DNA of 21,106 nt, taken from the NCBI GenBank assembly GCA_963772845.1, contig CAVYYW010000030.1:1-21106 (forward strand), read 5' to 3'. The stretch is from CAVYYW01 sp963772845. GTDB taxonomy: Bacteria; Bacillota; Bacilli; Bacillales; Sporolactobacillaceae. The notes below the pieces were generated by a model, which was given only the letters and a program-made list of their open reading frames with translations, had not been told where the DNA came from and searched no databases. Numbering within the stretch: the first letter of the stretch is position 1; each line of letters opens with the position of its first letter. Below, one piece after another: positions 14,442 through 21,106 of this stretch. The position numbers and the translations under genes are program-made.

Positions 14442-15322
14442 TGCGTTCTAAAGGGCAAGGAAGGTTGGGCTGGCTTTTTGCCAGCCCTTACCTTTTATAT
14501 GCGATCATTTTTTTCGCCATCCCGCTCGTCTGGAGCTTATTTTTATCTGTTACTGACTGGAATCTCATTGCTCCGACCTTTAGCTTTGTGGGCTTTGCGA
14601 ATTATCTTAAAGCCTTCAACAGTGCGGGTGTTCATGCGGCATTTTTTGTTACGTTTAAATTCCTGATTGTCTTTGTTCCAATGGTCATTGCGTCATCCAT
14701 TCTTGTTGCATTTATTGTGCATGGACTCCCGAAGCTGAAAGGTCTGTTTTTGATCGGCTTTTTCCTGCCTTATTTAGCGTCAGGTGTTGTTTCCTCACTG
14801 ATCGTTAAAGGTCTTTTATCTTATAACAGTCCCGTCAACGAATTTTTACGGCATAACTTTGGTTTGGATATAAACTGGCTCGGCAGTCCTTTTTCTGCAT
14901 TAGTCGTTGTGGCAGTGATTATTGCCTGGAAGTTCACCGGCTATTATGCGTTGATTCTGACTTCAGGTTTTGAAGGCATTAATGAAGAGATCTATGAAGC
15001 GGCTAAAATCGATGGCGTCAATTCTTGGCAGAAATTCTGGAAAATCACGCTTCCGCTTCTGTATCCTGCTCTGTACACCGTTTTAATTCTTTCAATCGGT
15101 GTCACTTTCGGGATTTTTACAGAGGTTTACCAGCTAACAGGCGGCGGTCCGGCTAACGCAACCACAACCTGGCAGCTTGAAATCTTTCAGCAGGCCTTCT
15201 CGAATCTTCAAGCGGGATATGCGTCAGCGGTTGCCATCATCGCTTCGATTGTCACGTTTATTTCCATTTATATTATAAGAAAACTATTAGAATGGTGGGG
15301 GAAACGAAATGGCTGGACATAA
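14441..15322 (+). CDS. ABC sugar importer permease (MalF-like, mannoside operon)
   Basis: The 293-residue membrane subunit has six hydrophobic spans. The first is at about 10-38, and the pair around 105-122 and 155-172 is clear. The EAA loop IYEAAKIDGVNSWQKFWKITLP is at about 184-205. GGGPANATTTWQLEIFQQAF near 240 is typical of the MalF/UgpA partner. It starts on the last base of the preceding stop codon and ends 14 nt inside the next gene, showing tight translational coupling. Paired with the following permease it forms the membrane channel of a CUT1 importer. Confidence 0.93.
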   Translation: MRSKGQGRLGWLFASPYLLYAIIFFAIPLVWSLFLSVTDWNLIAPTFSFVGFANYLKAFNSAGVHAAFFVTFKFLIVFVPMVIASSILVAFIVHGLPKLKGLFLIGFFLPYLASGVVSSLIVKGLLSYNSPVNEFLRHNFGLDINWLGSPFSALVVVAVIIAWKFTGYYALILTSGFEGINEEIYEAAKIDGVNSWQKFWKITLPLLYPALYTVLILSIGVTFGIFTEVYQLTGGGPANATTTWQLEIFQQAFSNLQAGYASAVAIIASIVTFISIYIIRKLLEWWGKRNGWT

Positions 15323-16139
15323 GAAATCACGGCTTGCATGGCGATACACGATTGCTGTCATTTTACTTCTGATCATGGTGTTCCCTTATCTTTATATGGT
15401 TCTCAGTTCATTTGCCGACTGGCAGCAGGTTAACCAGAAGCTAATTCCCACCCATTACACACTGAAATCATACAAATGGCTGTTTGGCGGCGGATCAAAC
15501 GTTATCCCAAGGCCATGGCTGCACGCCTTTATGAACAGCTTTATCGTTTCAGCCGGATCGACACTGTTAATGATGGCATCTGCAATTCTTGTCGCCTATG
15601 CCCTTGCGAAAATTCCGTTTAAAGGAAGACACACCATTAATAATGTCATTCTTTTTCATATGTTCTTTCCAGCCATTATTCTGCTCGTGCCCACTTTCCT
15701 GATTATTCAAAGAGTGGGGCTGTATGATTCTTATCTAGGGATGATTTTCCCAAAGGCAGTCAGTTTGTGGGCGATCTTTATGTACACGAACTTTTTCAAG
15801 GCGATTCCGAATACCTTTATTGAAGCAGCAAAACTTGACGGCGCTTCTGAGTGGCAGATTGTGACACGGATTATGATTCCGATGTCGAAGTCCATTACAA
15901 CCGTTATCTTTCTCTTTTTGTTTATGGAAAGATGGACAGAACTCTTATGGGATATGATTGCGACGAAGAGCGACCATATGCTGACATTAAACGTCTTAAT
16001 TTCGCAAATGTTCGGACCCTACGGTCAATACCCGGGACCGATGTACGCGGCATCTGTGCTATTGACCCTGCCGATTATTATTATTTTCCTGATATTCTCG
16101 AAGAAATTCCAAGAGGGCATGCAGTTTACACTTAAATAA
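15309..16139 (+). CDS. ABC sugar importer permease (MalG-like, mannoside operon)
   Basis: The 276-residue permease has about six spans (first at 12-35) and the EAA loop FIEAAKLDGASEWQIVTRIMIP at about 170-191. This is the MalG/UgpE-type partner of CUT1 importers. The start overlaps the end of the previous permease gene by 14 nt and is preceded by GGTGGGGGA. A 16-nt gap with a strong AAAGGAGGG site follows before the DUF1861 gene. Another frame in the same DNA (15851-16135) is open but is a shadow of this gene. Confidence 0.93.
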   Translation: MAGHKKSRLAWRYTIAVILLLIMVFPYLYMVLSSFADWQQVNQKLIPTHYTLKSYKWLFGGGSNVIPRPWLHAFMNSFIVSAGSTLLMMASAILVAYALAKIPFKGRHTINNVILFHMFFPAIILLVPTFLIIQRVGLYDSYLGMIFPKAVSLWAIFMYTNFFKAIPNTFIEAAKLDGASEWQIVTRIMIPMSKSITTVIFLFLFMERWTELLWDMIATKSDHMLTLNVLISQMFGPYGQYPGPMYAASVLLTLPIIIIFLIFSKKFQEGMQFTLK

Positions 16140-16155
16140 GAAAGGAGGGCTAAAT

Positions 16156-17100
16156 ATGACAGCTCTCACACCTATTACGTGTCAATCTTTAAGAAAAAAA
16201 TACATGGCGTCATCAGGCGCTTATAATCCTGCTCGTATTGAATTTTCAGGGGTTGGCAATAAGGATGTCTATAACATTACCGCGCCTTTTGAAGTTAAAG
16301 GCGAAACAGTGATAGCAGGACGGGTTGAAGCGAGAGATTCCGAACACTCACACGTGATGTTTTTTCATAAAACCGATACGGTCTGGACACCGATTGAAAA
16401 CACTCCTGTTTTAGAATTACAGGATCCGTTCGTCTCATTCATTCATGGCCAGTTGGTGATCGGCGGAGTTGAAATCTTCCCGCATCCGGTAAAACAAGGA
16501 GCACTTGGCTGGCGGACCGTTTTTTATAAAGGAGAGTCATTAGATCAGTTAAATCCGTTTGCCAAGGGACCGGATGGCATGAAGGATATCCGCCTTGTTG
16601 AATTGATGAGTGGACGCATTGGGGTGTTCACTCGACCTCAAGGAGAAAAAGGTGGAAGAGGAAGAATCGGCTACACAGAAATCAGTAAGCTGGAGGAATT
16701 AGAGCCCGCTGTGATTGATGAGGCGCCTCTATTGGATCTTCCTTTTCATGAGGATGAATGGGGCGGCGTCAATGAGCTTCACCTTTTATCTGAAGGAGAA
16801 GTGGGTGCGCTTGGTCATATTGCTTGTTTTGATGAAAAAGGAGACAGACATTATTATGCGGTCAGCTTTGTTTTCAACCCGGACACGAGAATATGCACAG
16901 ATTTGAAAATGATTGCCCAGCGATCTGATTTTCTGGACAGTCCAGCCAAACGACCTGATCTGCAAGATGTTGTGTTCAGCGGCGGACTCTTCAGAAAGAA
17001 TGACGGAACCGCAGTGCTTTATGCGGGTGTTGCGGATGCATCTGCACAATCTATTCATCTAAATGATCCATTTAAGCCACAGCCAATCGAGGAGTTATAA
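16156..17100 (+). CDS. DUF1861/MTP-1-like five-bladed propeller protein (GT108-type mannosyl phosphorylase candidate)
   Basis: This 314-residue cytoplasmic protein has no signal peptide. Its strand-rich, bladed pattern resembles the DUF1861 family, which includes bacterial proteins and the Leishmania MTP enzymes. As I recall, those enzymes (CAZy GT108) make and phosphorolyse beta-1,2-mannan. The opening SGAYNPARIEFSGVGNKDVYNITAPF and the LELQDPFVSFIHGQLVIGG segment are diagnostic-looking. D90 in QDPF occupies the place of the catalytic Asp in the related GH130 EDPR motif. AAAGGAGGG precedes the ATG by 7 nt. It sits between the importer and a GH130 gene, so a role in breaking down or remodelling beta-mannosides is likely. 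Family assignment is from memory of motifs, so moderately sure. Confidence 0.75.
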   Translation: MTALTPITCQSLRKKYMASSGAYNPARIEFSGVGNKDVYNITAPFEVKGETVIAGRVEARDSEHSHVMFFHKTDTVWTPIENTPVLELQDPFVSFIHGQLVIGGVEIFPHPVKQGALGWRTVFYKGESLDQLNPFAKGPDGMKDIRLVELMSGRIGVFTRPQGEKGGRGRIGYTEISKLEELEPAVIDEAPLLDLPFHEDEWGGVNELHLLSEGEVGALGHIACFDEKGDRHYYAVSFVFNPDTRICTDLKMIAQRSDFLDSPAKRPDLQDVVFSGGLFRKNDGTAVLYAGVADASAQSIHLNDPFKPQPIEEL

Positions 17101-17104
17101 TGTA

Positions 17105-18184
17105 ATGAATGTCTATAGATATGAAGAGAACCCTTTAGTTGTACCTGGAAATGTGACCCCTCACAGAGATGACTTTGAGGTCATCGGCACCTTTAATGCT
17201 GGAATTGCAGAATATAAAGATGAAACGATCATGCTGCTTCGAGTGGCCGAACGGCCGATCAGTGATGATCCCAATGTGATTAAAGCCCCTGTCTATAATG
17301 TGGAACAGGGCGAGTTAGCGATTCTCTCATTCGATTTGAACGATCCCACTTACGATTTTTCTGATCCACGTGTGATCAGGAAGCAAGGGGATAAGGGGAG
17401 CTTTTGTTATTTAACCTCACTTTCTTACTTAAGAATTGCCCGGAGCAAGGATGGCCACAATTTTACGATTGATCCAGAACCGTTTGTCTATCCCTCAAAC
17501 AAGCACGAGATTTTTGGGATTGAAGATCCTCGGATTACACAGGTTGAGGATACCTATTATATTTACTTTAGCGTTGTATCCCCAGCTGGTGTTGGAGAAA
17601 GTCTTGTTTCAACGGCGGATTTTGTTAGCACGGTCCATCACGGGATGATTTTTTCACCTGAAAATAAAGATGTGCTTATTTTTCCTGAGAAAATTAATGG
17701 AAAGTATTATGCCCTGCACCGGCCAGTTCCAAAAAGTGTGGGCAACCCTGAAATATGGCTGTCAGAGTCGCCGGATCTTCTTCACTGGGGGAATCATCAG
17801 CATCTTATGGGACTGAGAGAGAACAAATGGGATGACGCCAGAATAGGCGGAGGCGCTGTTCCGATTAAGACAGAGCAAGGATGGCTTGAGCTTTATCATG
17901 GCGCGACTGAGGATCATAAGTACTGTATGGGTGCCGTGTTGCTCGATTTAAATGATCCATCAAAAATCCTAGCGCGCTCTGAACGTCCGATTCTTGAACC
18001 AGAGGCACAGTATGAGGTAGAAGGATTCTTCGGCAATGTTGTCTTTTCATGCGGGGCACTGGTAAAAGGGGATGTTGTGAGAATGTATTATGGTGTTGCA
18101 GATACCTCGATGGCCTGTGCCGAATTAAGCCTTCAAGAAATTTTAGATTCCCTGGAAAATACACCAGTCAGCCAGACCCCATAG
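17105..18184 (+). CDS. GH130-family beta-mannoside phosphorylase
   Basis: The 359-residue enzyme belongs to the five-bladed propeller family GH130, which cleaves beta-mannosides with phosphate to give mannose-1-phosphate. Characteristic segments are NPLVVPGN at 9-16, FEVIGTFNAGI, LRVAERP at 45-51, and EDPRI at 140-144, whose D141 is the expected general acid. YYALHRP at 201-207, DDARIGGGAVP at 243-253 with ELYHG near 262, and a late RMYYGVAD are also typical. The start is ATG 17105, with GAGGAG about 10 nt upstream and a 4-nt gap to the preceding stop; an in-frame ATG at 17063 lies inside the previous gene. Motifs alone cannot tell beta-1,2- from beta-1,4-mannoside specificity. The adjacent DUF1861 gene favours beta-1,2. 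Confidence 0.9.
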   Translation: MNVYRYEENPLVVPGNVTPHRDDFEVIGTFNAGIAEYKDETIMLLRVAERPISDDPNVIKAPVYNVEQGELAILSFDLNDPTYDFSDPRVIRKQGDKGSFCYLTSLSYLRIARSKDGHNFTIDPEPFVYPSNKHEIFGIEDPRITQVEDTYYIYFSVVSPAGVGESLVSTADFVSTVHHGMIFSPENKDVLIFPEKINGKYYALHRPVPKSVGNPEIWLSESPDLLHWGNHQHLMGLRENKWDDARIGGGAVPIKTEQGWLELYHGATEDHKYCMGAVLLDLNDPSKILARSERPILEPEAQYEVEGFFGNVVFSCGALVKGDVVRMYYGVADTSMACAELSLQEILDSLENTPVSQTP

Positions 18185-18197
18185 GGTCTGGCTTTTC
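18170..18197 (+). terminator. Terminator of the mannoside operon, overlapping the stop codon
   Basis: A perfect 10-bp stem AGCCAGACCC/GGGTCTGGCT has a 4-nt loop that contains the first bases of the stop codon, followed by TTTT. Confidence 0.9.
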
Positions 18198-18237
18198 GTT
18201 TATTTAACTTTTATCCGTAAACATGCTTTTCGTACCA

Positions 18238-18265
18238 TTGAATTATAAATGCCCGCATATATAAT
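18238..18265 (+). promoter_or_regulatory. Sigma-A promoter of the SpoIISA-like gene
   Basis: TTGAAT (18238-18243) and a perfect TATAAT (18260-18265) are separated by 16 nt, with the start codon 33 nt downstream. Confidence 0.75.
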
Positions 18266-18298
18266 AGTGCTAAAGAGAGAGCATAGGGGGTTAAAAGC

Positions 18299-19213
18299 AT
18301 GCTGCTGTTTTTTAGAATAGGGATTCTGTTTTGTATTGCTGTGCTGCTAATTTATCTCGGCTTTTACTGGTGGAGACCGCGGACGGTTGAGCGAAGAATG
18401 CTGATGATTCGAAAAAGCTGGTACACCATTTACTTCATCGGAGCGGCAATCGTGCTGCTGAACAATCCGGCGGCAGCGATCGACAATTGGCAGGCATTTA
18501 TGATCACGGCCATTATTTTTGCGCTTGTGGATATCTTTGTCTTCCTGTCCATGTACATTAAAAAAGTAGGAAACAGCGAGCTCGTAAGGCAGATCCAAAA
18601 CTTTCAGGAGAGTGCCGATATCGTAGTGAGCAATAAAGAGAAGCTGAATGCTTATACCCGTTTTTTAAATGAAGAAGGGGTGGATTTATATGAAGGAGGC
18701 TCCGGAGGTTTTTTAAAGGGATTTGTTGCATTGACAGAAAAATGGGCGGAAGCTGGTGGGATGCGTGTGAAATTCTACCCCTTTAAAGATCAGGAAGATA
18801 GGGAAACTCTCCTGTCTATTATTCCTCAGAAACAGTTAAAGGATAAGCCGATCGTCAAGCTGAGTGAACGCATTCCGTATTTTTTTGGTAAAAATAAACA
18901 AGTGCTAATGCCTGTTCATTTAAAAGATCAAGGGGAATACATTGTTCATTTAATGTCAGAAGATGTACTGACAGAGACGGACTGTCTGCTGCTTTCGGCG
19001 CTGCTTTCCACTTACGACCTCGTCTTTCAGATGAAGGGGCAGCAGGGTCAAGCCGAGCAACCGTTAAAAAGTGAATCATTGACCGCCGCAGCCTCCAACA
19101 ACATTGTGATTAACGCCAAGCCGTTGACCGGAGTGCCGGATGTCCCATTCAGTCCTCACACAAGCTATTTGCTGGAGGAAGCAGAAAAAGCGGCCCGGGA
19201 AAACGGCTTGTAA
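18299..19213 (+). CDS. spoIISA: SpoIISA-family membrane toxin with C-terminal SpoIISB-like tail
   Basis: The protein has 304 residues. Three membrane spans at about 4-24, 41-58 and 65-87 are followed by a cytosolic GAF-like domain (about 95-243). RKSWYTIYFIGA and FALVDIFVFLSMYIKKV closely match my recollection of B. subtilis SpoIISA, whose C-terminal STYDLV-type end also aligns here at 237-242. SpoIISA is a toxin that damages the membrane unless bound by the small protein SpoIISB. B. subtilis SpoIISA is about 248 residues; here an extra 60 residues follow. They form a Gln/Ser/Ala-rich linker (245-265) and then a segment ending SPHTSYLLEEAEKAAREN (285-302) that resembles the SPHT-helix end of SpoIISB. 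No separate antitoxin gene follows, so the two may be fused. It has its own promoter, an AGGGGGT ribosome site and its own terminators. Confidence 0.88.
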   Translation: MLLFFRIGILFCIAVLLIYLGFYWWRPRTVERRMLMIRKSWYTIYFIGAAIVLLNNPAAAIDNWQAFMITAIIFALVDIFVFLSMYIKKVGNSELVRQIQNFQESADIVVSNKEKLNAYTRFLNEEGVDLYEGGSGGFLKGFVALTEKWAEAGGMRVKFYPFKDQEDRETLLSIIPQKQLKDKPIVKLSERIPYFFGKNKQVLMPVHLKDQGEYIVHLMSEDVLTETDCLLLSALLSTYDLVFQMKGQQGQAEQPLKSESLTAAASNNIVINAKPLTGVPDVPFSPHTSYLLEEAEKAARENGL

Positions 19214-19231
19214 AGCGAATTTCCGCTTTTT
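19212..19231 (+). terminator. Short terminator-like hairpin at the end of the SpoIISA-like gene
   Basis: AAAGCG and CGCTTT form a 6-bp stem with a 6-nt loop, starting on the stop codon and ending in TTTTT. It is weak on its own and is followed by a longer hairpin at 19267. Confidence 0.55.
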
Positions 19232-19266
19232 ACTAGGGTGGGATAGCGTTATTTATCATAGAGAAA

Positions 19267-19304
19267 ACCGCTGACAAGATACTTTGTTAGCGGTCATTAT
19301 TTTT
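19267..19304 (+). terminator. Second terminator after the SpoIISA-like gene
   Basis: ACCGCTGACAA pairs with TTGTTAGCGGT (11 bp, one G-T) around a 6-nt loop, then CATTATTTTT. Confidence 0.75.
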
Positions 19305-19415
19305 GAGACATAATGTAACGTTAGGGGATTCAATTTTTAATTTTCAAAGATTCATTTGACAAGCACATATGTTATGATCGGAAAAGGAAATAATTGAAAT
19401 AAAAGGAATGATCAA

Positions 19416-20075
19416 GTGAAGAATCTAACGAAATTTTGTTATTGTATTGTTTCCCTAAGTTTGCTCATTTTGTTGCTCGTTGGGTGTACAGGCAGTAAGA
19501 ACGAAGAATCAAAATCAGAGAAGGACACGGCTTTCGTATCGAACTCAACCACAGGATCTGAAAAATCCGCAAACGACGCCGCTACGGATCCTTCATCAGA
19601 AAATCCTAAAAATGAAAAGTCGAAAACGACATCTGGAAGCGAAGAAGAGAAAGCTTTGGCTAAAGATTCTTCTAAGGAAAAAAATGAAACTATTGGAGCA
19701 GGGAAAAACAGCACGAACAAAGAGACTTCTGAGAAAGAAAACAATAATGATAACAATGGCGCTCAAAAAAACATACATAACGCTAATAATCAAAGCGACC
19801 CTCAGGATGCCAAAAAGCAATTATCATCCGGGGAAAACAACCAAAACAAGGCAGTTTCCTTAGTCAAAGACTATTTACGAAACCAGAACGATTTAGTCGA
19901 AGATAAAAACCACTTTGTTGAATTCGAAGAGGTTCGTAATAAGTACTACATTGTAAGGTATTCTACCTTAGTATCAGGTCATTCTTCTACCAATGGGCGT
20001 TATGCAGTAGACATAAATAATGGAAAAGTCATAGAACTAACGGCTGCCACTGATTTAGATGCTTTAAACGAATGA
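19416..20075 (+). CDS. Putative lipoprotein with low-complexity linker and small C-terminal domain
   Basis: The GTG start at 19416 has AAGGAATG about 7 nt upstream. The 219-residue product begins with a lipoprotein signal ending LLVGC (C24). A stretch of about 120 residues follows that is almost entirely Lys, Glu, Ser, Asn, Asp, Thr and Ala, probably a disordered tether through the cell wall. The last 70 residues form a compact-looking domain (VSLVKDYLRNQND, then YYIVRYSTL and GRYAVDINNGKVIEL) that vaguely recalls small PepSY-like or YusW-like extracytoplasmic domains. I do not recognise the family and assign no function. A TTGACA at 19356-19361 lies upstream, but no matching -10 at normal spacing is clear. 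The gene runs without a terminator straight into the 52-bp repeat array. Confidence 0.75.
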   Translation: MKNLTKFCYCIVSLSLLILLLVGCTGSKNEESKSEKDTAFVSNSTTGSEKSANDAATDPSSENPKNEKSKTTSGSEEEKALAKDSSKEKNETIGAGKNSTNKETSEKENNNDNNGAQKNIHNANNQSDPQDAKKQLSSGENNQNKAVSLVKDYLRNQNDLVEDKNHFVEFEEVRNKYYIVRYSTLVSGHSSTNGRYAVDINNGKVIELTAATDLDALNE

Positions 20076-20079
20076 AAAG

Positions 20080-20663
20080 GGGCGCTCATAGTGGCGATGA
20101 ACGACCAAACGAGGTCGAAAAGGAGGAAAAAGGGCGTTCATAAGGGCGATGAACGACCAAACGGGGTCAAAAAGCAGGAGAAAGGGCGTTCATAAAGGCG
20201 ATGAACGACCAAACGGGGTCAAAAAACAGGGAAAAGGGCGTTCATAAGGAAGATGAACGACAAAACGAGTTCAAAAAGAGGGAAAGGGCGTTCATAAGGG
20301 CGATGAACGACCAAACGAGGTCAAAAAGGAGGAAAAAGGGCGTTCATAAGGGCGATGAACGACCAAACGGGGTCAAAAAGCAGGAGAAAGGGCGTTCATA
20401 AGGACGATGAACGACCAAACGAGTTCAAAAAGCAGGAGAAAGGGCGTTCATAAGGGAGATGAACGACCAAACGAGGGTCAAAAAAGCAGGGAGAAAAAGG
20501 GCGTTCATAAGGGCGATGAACGACCAAACGAGGTCAAAAAACAGGGAAAAGGGCGTTCATAAGGGCGATGAACGACCAAACGAGGTCAAAAAAAGGGAAA
20601 AGGGCGTTCATAAGGGCGATGAACGACCAAACGAGGTCAAAAAGCAGGAGAAAGGGCGTTCAT
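20080..20663. repeat. 52-bp tandem hairpin-repeat array, 11 units plus a partial one
   Basis: Units begin at 20080, 20132, 20184, 20236, 20286, 20338, 20390, 20442, 20499, 20551 and 20602, with a truncated start at 20654. Length is 52 bp in most (50, 51 and 57 in three). Each unit carries CGTTCAT, 7 nt, ATGAACG (a 7-bp hairpin), then GACC, 6-7 nt, GGTC, then an A/G-rich tail. The hairpin arms are identical in units 2-11 while the 7-nt loop varies in units 3, 4, 7 and 8. Units 2 and 6 are identical throughout. There are no unique spacers, so it is not CRISPR. Reading frames through it lack ribosome sites and shift from unit to unit. The array starts 4 nt after the stop codon of the lipoprotein gene and may be part of its mRNA. 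Confidence 0.93.
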
Positions 20664-20786
20664 TTGGAATATAATGGACAAAAGTGGCTCAAAAAGCGAT
20701 CGGAATGTCTTTCAATAGGGCGATGGCGTCACTCACTGCTGCAGAAATGTTTTAAACGCATGGTGTAGAACTGGTTTTTGTTTCCG
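20664..20786. other. Spacer between repeat array and GC-rich palindrome, nothing recognised
   Basis: No gene, hairpin with T tract or clear promoter is seen in this short stretch. Confidence 0.4.
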
Positions 20787-20912
20787 CTCTAGGCTGCTCG
20801 CTTTCCGCGGGCACGGCCTCAGCTAACTTTGGCGTGGTTTCTTTGTGCGCCAAAGTGGATCTTCGGACGCGTGCTAGTCCCGCCGGAGTCTCGCGCCCAC
20901 CGCTTCACTCAA
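20787..20912. repeat. GC-rich palindromic intergenic element
   Basis: Nested inverted repeats are present. An outer pair GCGGGCACG (20807-20815) faces CGTGC and CCCGC (20870-20883) with a bulge. An inner perfect 9-bp pair ACTTTGGCG (20826-20834) faces CGCCAAAGT (20848-20856). Phrases such as GCTCGCTTTCCGCGGG and CCGGAGTCTCGCGCCC resemble a dispersed non-coding repeat I recall from many Bacillaceae genomes. This is recollection, not a search result. Confidence 0.6.
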
Positions 20913-20988
20913 CGTATTTGAAGCTCTTTAGAAGTCATTTATGGCTGTAGTCGTCCTGTCTAGTTACACCAGCGGCATAACAGACACC

Positions 20989-20997
20989 TGATATAAT
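20989..20997 (+). promoter_or_regulatory. Extended -10 promoter candidate near window end
   Basis: TGATATAAT is a perfect extended -10 (TGnTATAAT). No -35 is evident. It would read towards the right edge of the window, where ATG codons at 21093 and 21099 follow a GGGAAGAG stretch, possibly the first codons of a gene cut by the edge. Confidence 0.4.
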
Positions 20998-21106
20998 GGT
21001 AGACTTTCTCAGTGACCTTCAGCTGATCCCAGTGGGCTGCCTTTGACGCTCGGTCCGCTTTCATAGGTTTTGGCTTTTCATATCGGGAAGAGATGTTTAT
21101 GTTAGA

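Noticed and set aside
17063..17104. ATG 17063 as start of the GH130 gene
   Set aside because: It lies within the DUF1861 gene without a ribosome site, and the extra 14 residues do not look like GH130. ATG 17105 has GAGGAG upstream.
19031..19213. A separate SpoIISB gene starting inside the tail of the SpoIISA-like frame
   Set aside because: The in-frame ATG at 19031 and later TTG/GTG codons have no credible ribosome site, so a fused product is the simpler reading. An internal start cannot be fully excluded.
19356..19380. Sigma-A promoter TTGACA with TATGAT before the lipoprotein gene
   Set aside because: The two boxes are only 11 nt apart, too close for a sigma-A promoter, and no other -10 at normal spacing was seen.
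20201..20768. Plus-strand frames of 66-71 codons encoding Lys/Arg-rich MNDQTRSK repeats
   Set aside because: They are frames through the 52-bp hairpin array. The phase shifts each unit, starts coincide with the hairpin arm ATGAAC, and none has a proper ribosome site.

Overview
The window looks like a chromosomal segment from a spore-forming Bacillaceae bacterium (Bacillus or a close relative). The reasons are strong AGGAGG-type ribosome binding sites, TTG and GTG starts, lipoprotein-anchored ABC binding proteins, a SpoIISA-family toxin, GtaB, and cre-like and XylR-type operators. No rRNA, tRNA, phage gene or complete insertion sequence was seen.

Layout. (1) 1-3374, + strand: the end of a membrane transporter-like gene, an M20 amidohydrolase and a metal-dependent amidohydrolase form one operon closed by a terminator. 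(2) 3375-3984: a non-coding stretch with a run of hairpins and a short, decayed array of about 20-bp repeats. (3) 3985-5866, + strand: a nitrilase-superfamily amidase, then gtaB with its own leader and terminator. (4) 6093-11134, - strand: a sugar operon in the order ROK repressor, binding protein, two permeases, NagB/AgaI-type aminosugar-phosphate deaminase. It is led by a promoter with a XylR-like operator and a cre-like site. (5) 11201-11571: a 17-18 unit, 20-bp tandem array that shares its flank with the array in (2), in inverted orientation. (6) 11792-18197: a LacI-family repressor divergent from a second ABC operon (binding protein, two permeases, DUF1861/GT108-like protein, GH130 phosphorylase), probably for beta-mannosides. 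(7) 18238-19304: a SpoIISA-type toxin gene with a C-terminal tail resembling the SpoIISB antitoxin. (8) 19416-21106: a low-complexity lipoprotein gene running directly into an 11-unit, 52-bp hairpin-repeat array, then a GC-rich palindromic element and a possible promoter at the window edge.

How it works together. Both ABC operons encode a binding protein and two permeases but no ATPase, so they probably share an MsmX-type ATPase encoded elsewhere. Region 4 would bring in an amino sugar or its derivative and convert the phosphate ester to a ketose phosphate plus ammonia. Region 6 would import beta-manno-oligosaccharides and cleave them by phosphorolysis to mannose-1-phosphate. Each sugar operon has its own local repressor and a candidate CcpA (carbon catabolite) site. 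The most unusual items are the apparent SpoIISA-SpoIISB fusion, the DUF1861/GH130 pair, and two unrelated tandem-repeat families that are non-coding but highly regular.
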